A stretch of DNA of 64,000 nucleotides, taken from contig OU744450.1 of NCBI GenBank assembly GCA_916610825.1, positions 23,249,338 to 23,313,337 on the forward strand. Direction: 5' to 3'. Both the position numbers and the translations under genes were made by a program. This document shows, piece by piece, positions 1-9,561 of the stretch. Origin of the DNA: Haliclystus octoradiatus (lineage: Eukaryota; Cnidaria; Staurozoa; Stauromedusae; Haliclystidae). Within the stretch, counting starts at the first letter, position 1, and every line of letters starts with the position of its first letter. The notes under the pieces were generated by a model, which saw only the letters and a list, made by a program, of their open reading frames with translations, was not told the DNA's origin and ran no database searches.

Positions 1-142
1 AAGGAAAGGAACAAACTTACATTGCAAAATCTATCAAAATCCAAAATTGTAAAAATGCCGCTCGAATTATCTGGAACTTTTCTCGTCATTCTAGTGACGA
101 AGTTTTCGTTTCACAAGTAAATACAAATAAAACTGATCCTCA

Positions 143-606
143 TGTCGGGAATTAGATATGTCCACGACAAATATTTCTCAGCAACGCGTTGTCTCCGATA
201 GACAGACGTTTATACAAAATAAATACTCCAGCATTTAGTAGCGTAGCGTATATTTCTTATATTCGTTGCCTGATTACACGGTTGTATTCTACGCTTGATC
301 TATAGATGATCCTCACATAGATACTAATGTTATAATAATTTACAAGATTTAGTCGAGTTACTTTTATATTAATTTATGTTGCTAAATATAGAATGTTATA
401 TAATAATTAAGAATATTCTAGATTACATGACAGCGTCAAGGTCAGCATCGAATTTTCCAGTTTTGTATATAAATAGAATAGCGATGACGTCAATCTTGGA
501 GAACAATAGGACCAATTTGATGACGTTAGCTTGAACTTATGACATTGCGTTCTATTCCGCACGTAGATAGTTGCTTCTAGAAAGTTCCGTCTTGCAATTC
601 CCGTCA
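143..606 (-). repeat. 3' LTR of the BEL/Pao element
   Basis: 464-bp long terminal repeat, 3' copy relative to the minus-strand coding direction. It matches 5072-5535 except for one base. A short open frame inside both LTRs is a by-product and is not called as a gene. Confidence 0.95.
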
Positions 607-839
607 CTCTCCCCCTATTTAAGTATATCGTTTATAGTTAAATACACTTTTTCACATGTATAGTTGTATAGTATAATATTTATTCTATGGTTACTTCGTC
701 TTCCTTGTTTGTTGTGTCTTCCGTATCCTTTATTTTCACTCTCGCAATATCTGCTGCATTTCCTCTTAGTCGTTCTTGATTTCCAGGTTTAGGTCTTTTG
801 AAGGGTGTGGCGTGGTAGCGTTTACATTTAAAACAGTCT

Positions 840-3800
840 CTAATGATGGTTTTTTGACAAACGTCGTAAATTTGGTATCCAATATTTGCTTCTGACTTCT
901 GCCATGGTCAAGCCAACTCCCCCATGCAGCGCTTTTGTGTGTGCCTGTATGACTATCTGCTTTCCAAGGATTGTTTTTGGAGGGATAAATACAGGATAGT
1001 CTCCTTGTAGTCTTCCTTTGCATACATAGATATTTTCTTCATTTTGCTGAAGGTTTAATTTGTGTTTGAATGATTCAAATGCGTCTTCTTTGATGAAATT
1101 TTCTTGAATCTTTTTTATTATTTTGTTTGTAGCTGATGTAATCTCTTGCGTTTGTAGGTATCCTCTGTAATTGTTTTCATTAGATGTATTACCGTTGTGT
1201 TTGAGCCTCATGATCCATGCTATAATTCTGGAGGCTTTCCATATACCATGTTTGTCTAGTAGTTTTTGAATGTCGTCGTCTTGACTTGTAATTGTTGTTG
1301 ACAAGATTTCTTTTATGGCTTTTGCTTCTGCTGCACTTTCAGTCGTATCTTGTGTTAATATGTCTTTAGGCCAATTGTCGGCATCTTCTAACCAAATTGG
1401 ACCGTTCCACCAAAGATCTGTGAGCTGTTTTGCTTCTGCCCCTCGGCTTCCTATGTCAGCTGGGTTTTCTTTACCAGGAACATGTCTCCATTGTATGAAT
1501 GGCTTCTCTTTGATCTTTTTCACGCGATTGTTTACGTATTGTTTGTAATTTCCAGAACCTCGGATCCAATGTAGTGTAACAGTGCTATCCGTCCAGGCGT
1601 ACATGTTCCGTATTGGAAAGTCTTTAATGGCTTCGTGAACATTCCAAAGTATATTTGCTGCCATTGTCGCTGCATTTAATTCCAGACGTGGAATAGTTGC
1701 TGCCTTTTGTGATAATCTTGATTTTGCAACAAGTAAACCTTTACTGATACCAGACTTTTGTGCTGTGACAGCGTAGACGACTGCGCAGATACCCTTTTCA
1801 CTTGCATCGCTGAAGGCATGTAGATCTATCCATTCTATGTCTTCCTTGTACGAAGGTATCGATCTAGGTACTTCGAATGTCTCCGGTTGTCTGTCCAAGA
1901 ATGTTTTCCAGCGTGATGTGATGTCTTTGTCGAATTCTTCATCCCAATTGAATTTATTTTCACAGCATGTCCTGAATATATTTTTTCCAACCAATGTTGT
2001 AGGCGATGCAAACCCAAGTGGATCAAATATTGTTGCCAAGTACTGTAGAATCCCTCTCTTGGTCGTCCTTGAAGGTGGTTGTGGTACAATTACGCTGAGA
2101 TGGTCATCTTGCTTATTCCAATAAATGCCCAGTATCTTCGAGTCGTTTTCAAGAGATCCAAGCTGTTCTTTTGCAAATGTCCTTTCTTCTTCTAACGGGG
2201 ATATTTGTGTTTCTTGTTTTCCCTCAATGCAGTTGTTGGTTGAATGCCATTTATGTAGTTGAAAACCTCCATCTTTGAAGATGCTGTAAGTTTTGTCTTT
2301 AAATCTCTGGGTTTCCTCTATTGTGTTGCAGCCAGTGATCAAATCATCTACGTATAAACACTTTCTTATCTCTTCTGTTTCTTCAGGATATTCTTTTTTC
2401 ATTGTGTCCAGATGAGTATCTATTGTTGCTGCCAACATAAAGGGTGATTGTACTAAACCAAATAAGGCTCTTGTGAAACGTAATGTTTCAATCTTTGTTG
2501 GATCTTTATCTTTAATCCAATGAAATCTCAGCGAATCTCGATCCTCTTCTTTAATCCGAACTTGTAGAAATGCCTTTTTAATGTCTCCGGTGAGTGCTAT
2601 TGGTCTAAAACGATTTCTGATCAATACATCCCATAGCTTGTTTTGAAGTGGTGGACCAGTTTCAAGGCAATCGTTTAACGATGGTCGATTAGTGTTTTCT
2701 TTTGCAGATGCATCATACACAATTCTTAATTTTGTAGTCTCCACGTTTTCTCTGATAACTGGTTTGTGAGGTATGTAAAACTCTTTGTTCTTTATGGCGT
2801 CAGGAACTCTTTCTACTATTCCCTCTTGTAGTTGTTCTTGAATAATGTCATCATATTTCTGTAACAATCCTGGTTGCCGATTTAATCTTCTCATTAAATT
2901 ATTTAATCTCCCCATGCTTCCTGCTTTGTTGCTTGCTAACTCTGGGTGATTAGGCTTCCAAATAAGGCTTGTTTCATACCATCCTTCTTTACTTTTAGTT
3001 AGTTGATCCTTAAATGTTTCAAGAATTTCTTCATCATCTGTTTTGTTTGTATCGGCCACGCCCAGTACATCCAACGAGCACAGTCTCTCGAAGTCATATG
3101 TTGAATCTTTTGTAAGATATGTACTTCCCAATGTTGCTTCTTTGCCAGGCGACAGGATGGTCCAACCTAGCTTTGTTCTTTCCGCCACTGGCTCTCCTGG
3201 TCGACCAATTCGTGGTTGTGATGTTGTCTTTACTCTGGCGTATTCACTTGCACCAAGAACTAGGTGAATAGGTAACATCTTATCGTTTTCTTGTTCGTTC
3301 ATTGACACATCTTTTAGGTGAGTATATCTTGCAATCATTTTGTCATAGTTAGGATTCGGTAGTGATAATAACTCTCTTTTATCAACTTTATTTACCTCTG
3401 CTTGAATAACGCATGTTTCATCCAAATCTGTAATTGTAATGTTGTACATTGATATTTTCCTTGTCGTTTTTTCCATCATCATTTCTATTGTTTTCATTTC
3501 TTTACGTATAGGCTGCATTTTTAGTCTGCTAATGAGAGTCGAAGAAGCGTATGAGCTTCCAGCTCCGGTGTCCAATAATGCTCTACATTTGATACCGTTG
3601 GCTCTTACTATTACTACAGGGTATGTTACATCTTTTGATTCAGCAGTTGTCAGTGTTTGTTCCTTTTGTGGTTTTGTTGCAGTGTGGTTGCCTTCGCATA
3701 TTGACGTGTGATGTCTTCTAGAGCAGTTAGAACATTTCCATTTACTCTTGCAATCAGCTGCTCTGTGATCCATTTTTGTGCAGTTGAAACATCGTTTCTC

Positions 3801-4976
3801 TTTCATCAATAGTTGTTTTCTTTCACCAATATCTTTAACTTTTGTACATTCTGATGATTTATGGTCTTGCTCTTCGTCTTTACAGTATACACAGCTTCTC
3901 CATGATGATTGTCTTGTATTAAATATTTTGTCCTTTTTATGGTTATATCTGTCTGTATTCTGACGATCTACAGAAACAGGATTTCTCTCAGTCCATTGCC
4001 AAAGTGCTTCGGTTAGATGGTTGAACTTCCATTCTTGCCAATTGTTATCTGTTCGTACTAAATCTGATCGTATACCAGGTAATTTGTCCAATGTCATTCT
4101 TACGTAACCGTTAATTTCTGTTAACTTTCCCATGGTTTCTAACCCTTGTACATTTGTAACTAGTTTTTGATAGAACTCATTAATTTTGTAAGTATTTGTT
4201 CCATATATTGTAGATAATGATAATATGCTTTGAATATGTGCATTTGTTACTTCACTAGGTCTACCATATTTTGACTTTAATATAGCTTTAGCTCTCTCAT
4301 AACCTTCATTTGTGAAAGGTAGCCCATCAATAACAGGGCGTATTTTTTCTTCAACCAGCTCTTTCAAATATGAAAACTTTGTAACTTGTGCTAAATTGCT
4401 GCTATTTTCTATTTCAGACTCAAATTGGTTCCAGAATCTGTTCCAGTCGATATGTGTCCCATTGAACTTTGTTATAACCAGCTTTGGTAGTTTAGCACTT
4501 ACTATGTTTTGAGAGTTTTGATCTCTCTTAATAGTTTGCTCACTTTCTGCTTCTCTTTGTTTAAACATTTGTAATTCTAGTTTTCTCTCTTCAAGTTTAA
4601 GTTCTTCTTCGTGTTTTTTGCGTAATATTTCTAATTCTCTGATAGAATCTTCTTCTGATACTGTATTGTTGATATCTTTAATATGTTTCTCTAAGGTCTC
4701 CATAGCTGTGTTGCTTAGCTTCAATTGTAATTGTAAATCTTTCTTCCATTGTCTCACTGATAGAGGTTCTTCGCCGTCTTCTATTTTCAGTTCTTGGATT
4801 GATGTCTCCGTTTTGTTGATTTCCTCTAATTGTTTGAGTAAATCTCTCTTGTAATTTTCTAGTTCTCGAACATTATTGCTCGCAATAATTCCATCTGCAT
4901 CTTCCACTGTTAAGTTAAGTAATTGTATTCTGTTTTGTAACTTCTTGAGTTGGCTCTCCAGCATTTCTTCCCCCAT
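840..4976 (-). CDS. BEL/Pao gag-pol polyprotein, 3' end broken
   Basis: A 1378-residue frame. In order: charged coiled-coil gag N-terminus (about 1-150); a DUF1759-type gag domain (about 160-300); two zinc knuckles starting near residue 394 (RCFNCTKMDHRAADC, then a second cysteine cluster); an aspartic protease with LLDTGAGS near 467; reverse transcriptase with YVDD near 873; RNase H with FSDAS near 1054 and TDST near 1128; and the start of the integrase zinc domain (HTKALHGG near 1345). The frame stops at 840, where a 6-T run (850-855, an A run on the coding strand) suggests a one-base indel. The two cysteines expected next in the zinc domain lie in the neighbouring frame. The integrase catalytic core is missing altogether: too little sequence remains before the 3' LTR. 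The defect is therefore a frameshift plus an internal deletion. Confidence 0.92.
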   Translation of the reverse strand: MGEEMLESQLKKLQNRIQLLNLTVEDADGIIASNNVRELENYKRDLLKQLEEINKTETSIQELKIEDGEEPLSVRQWKKDLQLQLKLSNTAMETLEKHIKDINNTVSEEDSIRELEILRKKHEEELKLEERKLELQMFKQREAESEQTIKRDQNSQNIVSAKLPKLVITKFNGTHIDWNRFWNQFESEIENSSNLAQVTKFSYLKELVEEKIRPVIDGLPFTNEGYERAKAILKSKYGRPSEVTNAHIQSILSLSTIYGTNTYKINEFYQKLVTNVQGLETMGKLTEINGYVRMTLDKLPGIRSDLVRTDNNWQEWKFNHLTEALWQWTERNPVSVDRQNTDRYNHKKDKIFNTRQSSWRSCVYCKDEEQDHKSSECTKVKDIGERKQLLMKEKRCFNCTKMDHRAADCKSKWKCSNCSRRHHTSICEGNHTATKPQKEQTLTTAESKDVTYPVVIVRANGIKCRALLDTGAGSSYASSTLISRLKMQPIRKEMKTIEMMMEKTTRKISMYNITITDLDETCVIQAEVNKVDKRELLSLPNPNYDKMIARYTHLKDVSMNEQENDKMLPIHLVLGASEYARVKTTSQPRIGRPGEPVAERTKLGWTILSPGKEATLGSTYLTKDSTYDFERLCSLDVLGVADTNKTDDEEILETFKDQLTKSKEGWYETSLIWKPNHPELASNKAGSMGRLNNLMRRLNRQPGLLQKYDDIIQEQLQEGIVERVPDAIKNKEFYIPHKPVIRENVETTKLRIVYDASAKENTNRPSLNDCLETGPPLQNKLWDVLIRNRFRPIALTGDIKKAFLQVRIKEEDRDSLRFHWIKDKDPTKIETLRFTRALFGLVQSPFMLAATIDTHLDTMKKEYPEETEEIRKCLYVDDLITGCNTIEETQRFKDKTYSIFKDGGFQLHKWHSTNNCIEGKQETQISPLEEERTFAKEQLGSLENDSKILGIYWNKQDDHLSVIVPQPPSRTTKRGILQYLATIFDPLGFASPTTLVGKNIFRTCCENKFNWDEEFDKDITSRWKTFLDRQPETFEVPRSIPSYKEDIEWIDLHAFSDASEKGICAVVYAVTAQKSGISKGLLVAKSRLSQKAATIPRLELNAATMAANILWNVHEAIKDFPIRNMYAWTDSTVTLHWIRGSGNYKQYVNNRVKKIKEKPFIQWRHVPGKENPADIGSRGAEAKQLTDLWWNGPIWLEDADNWPKDILTQDTTESAAEAKAIKEILSTTITSQDDDIQKLLDKHGIWKASRIIAWIMRLKHNGNTSNENNYRGYLQTQEITSATNKIIKKIQENFIKEDAFESFKHKLNLQQNEENIYVCKGRLQGDYPVFIPPKTILGKQIVIQAHTKALHGGVGLTMAEVRSKYWIPNLRRLSKNHH

Positions 4977-5071
4977 TGTAACTCTATATGAATAGTTTAA
5001 TCTCCAATAATTGTGTGTTGTATAATTCTGAATGTAGTCTCAAAATTCTTCTCCCATCACGGGTGCCACTT

Positions 5072-5535
5072 TGTCGGGAATTAGATATGTCCACGACAAA
5101 TATTTCTCAGCAACGCGTTGTCTCCGATAGACAGACGTTTATACAAAATAAATACTCCAGCATTTAGTAGCGTAGCGTATATTTCTTATATTCGTTGCCT
5201 GATTACACGGTTGTATTCTACGCTTGATCTATAGATGATCCTCACATAGATACTAATGTTATAATAATTTACAAGATTTAGTCGAGTTACTTTTATATTA
5301 ATTTATGTTGCTAAATATAGAATGTTATATAATAATTAAGAATGTTCTAGATTACATGACAGCGTCAAGGTCAGCATCGAATTTTCCAGTTTTGTATATA
5401 AATAGAATAGCGATGACGTCAATCTTGGAGAACAATAGGACCAATTTGATGACGTTAGCTTGAACTTATGACATTGCGTTCTATTCCGCACGTAGATAGT
5501 TGCTTCTAGAAAGTTCCGTCTTGCAATTCCCGTCA
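5072..5535 (-). repeat. 5' LTR of the BEL/Pao element
   Basis: 464-bp long terminal repeat, 5' copy relative to the coding direction. It should hold the element's promoter. It is followed on the minus strand by the primer-binding-site-like stretch and then by the gag-pol start at 4976. Confidence 0.95.
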
Positions 5536-5539
5536 CTCA

Positions 5540-6164
5540 TTTCAAACAAATTTAAAACTTGAACACAATTTTGTTAAAATATAAACATTCAGCTTGTTAT
5601 TAATCGAACCATAACAGTTATTTTTTCATAATCTAAATTTTTTCATGAGGCTATCTACCGAATTGAAATGATATAATCATGTTTCTTGTATAATTTTTAT
5701 GAATTGTTCCTATGGTTACTGTTAATTGGTTGCTAAGGCACGAGTCACACCTTCGTGATAGTATGTAGCGAAAAAACGACTCATAAACAATAATTGTAGA
5801 TCTTCTCACAGACTGTTCTATGTGGTTGTTCCTAACTAAAAACTACAGCAACTGTATAATTGGAATTGAGTTCAGTTCGTCCATATAACTCCAGCCTTCA
5901 TTTCTTATGAATTAAAAAGCATGCAATTATATATGTGAAAATAATCTAGACTTCACAAGGTCAGTAATTTGGACGTTTATCAGCGTGTGTGGTGCAACTA
6001 TCAAAGTTTTATTTTTATTTCGTCGTTATCCTCAGAGCCATCGATTGATATATCGATGGCTTTGGTTATCCTGCACTTCAAAATTGTACAGGCCTGGGTC
6101 TTATATATACACGATGAAATGAAAGATCTCTTTCTATATAAATGAGGCTATATATTATTAGATG
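5540..6164. other. Intergenic, nothing recognised
   Basis: AT-rich sequence between the BEL element and the first hammerhead palindrome. I see no gene. One small palindrome around a central ATCGAT lies near 6040-6062. Confidence 0.5.
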
Positions 6165-6270
6165 TTATCTAATAGCAAATAATATATAGTGCTCAATGTC
6201 ATAAATAGCAGAGCTGTAAATAATAATAATAATAGAAAAAGAAAGGAGTCAGAGGCCACACATTCTTATA

Positions 6271-6313
6271 CTGTTACTTCAAGTTTCATGCTTTTATAGC
6301 AATCATCAGACAG
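6271..6313 (-). ncRNA. Hammerhead ribozyme motif (type I, minimal)
   Basis: On the minus strand: stem I CUGU/ACAG; core CUGAUGA; stem II UGCU/AGCA with loop AUAAA and a U-U pair at its base; GAA; stem III ACU/AGU with loop UGA; cleavage position GUA. All invariant core positions are present. The very short stem III is typical of the hammerheads described in Penelope-like elements and animal retrozymes. Cleavage activity is inferred. Confidence 0.72.
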
Positions 6314-6330
6314 AAATAATAGTTTTATTT

Positions 6331-6373
6331 CTGTCTGATGATTACTATAAAAGCATGAAACTTAAAGTTACAG
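6331..6373 (+). ncRNA. Hammerhead ribozyme motif, weakened stem II
   Basis: Mirror copy on the plus strand: stem I CUGU/ACAG, core CUGAUGA, GAA, stem III ACU/AGU with loop UAA, cleavage triplet GUU. One base change in stem II (UACU facing AGCA) breaks a pair, so this copy may be less active than its partner. Confidence 0.62.
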
Positions 6374-6440
6374 TATATGTGTGGTATCTGACTCCTTTCT
6401 CCTTCTATTATTATTAAATGAGGCTATATATATGTGTGTG

Positions 6441-8655
6441 AAGAATGAATTGTTTTTTATCAGTATTTTGTTATTAATAAACCAAAAATAACATGATGGT
6501 TTAGAATAATAACTCAGTGGGATTAATCTAGCTTGATTAAAAGTATAAAAAAAAAATCGTGAAAATATCCTGAGGCTTTATAATCAGATCGCACTCTCTG
6601 TTGGAAATTTCAGTGACATTTAAAAAGTCTATCATTTTCAATATCTAAAATCTAATTCATAATTGAATCAGTATTGGCAACCCTCAGGCGCTGAATGTAT
6701 GGACTTGGACACCCAAGTAGAAGTTGTAACCCCATTAATTCGAAAGGAATAACTGTGGAAAATTCAAATAAAAAATTCGACACGCAGCTTTGCAAAATTC
6801 AATATTCAATTCAAATCAGTCCTATGAAAATAAATTATTGTAAAACTTATCAGGTTTCTGAATAAATGATGGTGATGATGACGACAATGAACTACAAGCA
6901 CAACTCTATTAAACTGTAATCCATAAAAAGCTCTATGGACAATCAAGTATCAATAATTAATCTTCTACGCAACAGACAGAGGCATTAATTCTACCGTTAA
7001 GCGTTCAATTATCTTCTACCGGAGTTTAGTGTCTTTAGTGCTGAAGACGTCAACAAAATGGGTGTAACCCCCGCTATTACCCCCTCCTCAGTTTTGATTT
7101 TAGACCCCATATTGCGTATTGTTGGAAGATAATAGAATTATCCCCCATTGATTCATTGATTGAAAGCAATTATGCAATGGCATTGCCTCTTGAAAATGTG
7201 GGTAAAAAGAAATACGTCACTAGAAAAAGGGCGCGGAATCCTGTTCGTCATTCAGATTTTAAATAACTTTTGGTATCCACGATCGATACACCTAGTACTC
7301 ATTTTGTATGCATTCCGCAGCTGCAGTAGGAGAGTGAACTAACTGATAACTAAATGATGTACGAGGAACTCAAGGAGGGAGTGACTAAAATCTTCCGTGT
7401 GATCATTTATAAAAGCATTCAGCATGATTTAGCATGATCCCAACTTACAAATTTGGCGAGGTCAAGCTATCATAACGGCTAGTAATCAAACTACTAAATT
7501 ACTTGCGATACATCTATACTGTATACTAGTAATTAGTAATCTAAGTTTAATCAATTAATCAGCCTTATCATTTAAATGTGCCATATATTGTTCAAATCAA
7601 TATAGAAAGCGTAAAGTGTATTTGACTGCATTGACTGTAATTATCTTTTAGCAATAATAATATTGCGCGTGATTTCAATAATATCATAATTATTTAGTAC
7701 AAAATCACAATAGAAATCAATAGCAATAACTTACCTCTCCGAGGTTCGCAGCTTTATTCCAAAATAGCTGAATTGCTTATGCTGAGACAAGTTTATCTAT
7801 GACGAGATTCGCCCAGTGCATATTTAGAACTTACGGCAATGCTCAAATATACGTCTGTTATACGTATTTCAGCCCCGGGATTTCAGCAACATTCAAATGC
7901 TATATTAGCCTTCGTCAAGGGAGGGATTGGTCTCCGCTAAGACAATGAAACCATTCCCTAACCTACGTGATCATAATAATGCAAAACTGCGGGCTAAACT
8001 GACATAGCATGAATGAGCACTGTAATATTGTTTAACTGCAGAGTTGCTCAAAGTCAGGCGAATATTCAAGCCACGAATCTTGTATATTGTAACATTTGAG
8101 TATAGGATGAAAGCATTTCCAATGATACCGCAAAATGTATCAACAAATTTTAACAACATCATTTTTAGTTGAACCATAAAATAATATCGTGAAATTCGCA
8201 TAATCAGAAACAGTTTCGGATAAAGTGCAAGAGGGAAACCTGAACCAGCATTTATCACGGCAACAAACTCCTTCTCGCGTGTCTTCATAACAAGTATCGC
8301 GAATGCTGAAGCATAAATGAAGTTGATTTGTGTGAAATCCGTATACACAATTCAATTCAGAACTATAATATATTAGAAGCAAAATTTAAAACCCCAGAAG
8401 AACTGATTCTAGGATTCACAATGATTGCATTGATCCACGTCACAATTGGGACTACAATGAAGGACGTTTCCAGGATGTGTCAAAAGTCTCCCCGAGAAGC
8501 ATTTAAACGCCAACATATTAGCATTGGCTCTTAATTTTGTTTCAAGATTATATTAATTGGCGTTATTGTGTATATTTAATGCTTGTTACTGTATATCATA
8601 TATTTTAGTTTTATAATCAGTCCTGTGAATAAAAATTCTATGTGAATTTATCAGG
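6441..8655. other. Intergenic, nothing recognised
   Basis: About 2.2 kb of AT-rich sequence with no convincing gene. A 125-residue minus-strand frame (7971-8348) has hydrophobic stretches but no family I recognise, no partner exons and no splice context. Confidence 0.4.
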
Positions 8656-8659
8656 TCCT

Positions 8660-8848
8660 GAATAAGAGTTGCAACAAACCGCGCGATAAATTGCAATTCG
8701 GATAAGTGAAATTCCCACTTATTTGCAACCTGGCTTTGAAACCCGTTAAACAATTTTCTCGTCAAATCCTTGGTAAACAATTTCGGATAACTGCAAATTC
8801 GAATAAATGCAATGGCAATTTTGACTTGCACTTAAGCGGGTTACACTG
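8660..8848. mobile_element. pogo-like MITE fragment
   Basis: The right end (AAGCGGGTTACACTG followed by TA) and internal blocks (GGATAAGTGAAATTCCC) match the complete element at 59155-59323. The left end is diverged or lost. No coding capacity. Confidence 0.6.
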
Positions 8849-8849
8849 T

Positions 8850-9561
8850 ATTGGCAATCAATTTCAACATTTTATGCACACTTTTGTGGTGCTGCAAACT
8901 CCCCGGTCATTTCCCCGTACGGTTGTGATAACCATCCGTGTTTTTAAAATTTCGACTTTTAAGAAAAGGTAGAGAAAGTTTATCAAACGCATTGTATTTG
9001 TATTTCAATTTTCACTTCCTTCACCGCTTTCTCAATTTTTCTTTGTTCTCGGTCATAATTATAATAAACAATTTTAAAAATGGTTTAATATATCGAACTC
9101 GACATTCAAGTCTACAATACTTCTTGGTGCCAAACAGTCATCTAAAACACGAAGCTGCACCCAGCTTAAAAGGGCATTAATTAATGTATGCAGCTAGCTG
9201 TATTTACTCAAATACGGTGCATTAACTGTGAATGTGTAATGGTAATGTCTAGATTCCAGTCTTCGTCTATTATCTGACCTCTTCCATAATAATACAGCAT
9301 CTGCCTCTTTTGGAATTATTGAGTTATAATCCAGACGGAGGTAGATTATAGGACAGGCTCATTTGCATCTACATTTTTCTAAAATAGATCAGTCAAGGAG
9401 TATATAGATTACGACGGTTGAAGAAGAATTAGCACCTCATCGTAGTTTAATAAAGTTTTCATTTCCATGAAATTATTAATAAAAACGTCAAGTACAACAA
9501 TAAAATTATTTATAAATATGAATAACTGTGATACACAAACAACAACTACTACACTGTATAC
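8850..9561. other. 3' flank of AGPAT copy A, nothing recognised
   Basis: Non-coding AT-rich sequence downstream of the AGPAT-A stop codon. The 3' UTR must lie within it, but I could not place a poly(A) site with confidence. Confidence 0.4.

Larger units (their letters stand above)
143..5535 (-). mobile_element. BEL/Pao LTR retrotransposon, defective
   Basis: Complete outline of a BEL/Pao element read on the minus strand. The two LTRs (143-606 and 5072-5535) are each 464 bp and I find one difference between them (position 415 versus 5344), so the insertion is recent. They end in TG...CA on short inverted repeats and are flanked by CTCA on both sides (139-142 and 5536-5539), a likely 4-bp target duplication. 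A primer-binding-site-like TGGCACCCGTGATGGG (minus strand) sits just inside the 5' LTR (about 5052-5070), and a polypurine tract AGGGGGAGAG (minus strand, 607-616) precedes the 3' LTR. The integrase region is damaged (see the ORF entry), so the element is probably not autonomous. Confidence 0.95.
6165..6440. mobile_element. Palindromic hammerhead-ribozyme element, copy 1
   Basis: Two inverted arms (about 6237-6320 and 6328-6415) meet at a short centre. Each arm runs from a TAATAATAG-like edge through a GGAGTC box to a hammerhead-like core ending at the centre. The left flank 6165-6235 holds, in reverse, the GCTCTG...GAGCACTATAT...GCTATTAGATA tail shared by other copies. No open frame, so it is non-autonomous. 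It is related to the copies at 11.1, 42.3-42.9, 43.5, 57.3 and 58.2 kb. Confidence 0.75.

Noticed and set aside
407..607. 66-residue frame present in both BEL LTRs
   Set aside because: It appears twice only because the LTR is duplicated. No family resemblance.
7971..8348. Hydrophobic 125-residue minus-strand frame
   Set aside because: No recognisable family, no splice sites or partner exons, and an overlapping frame of similar length. Expected by chance in 64 kb of AT-rich DNA.
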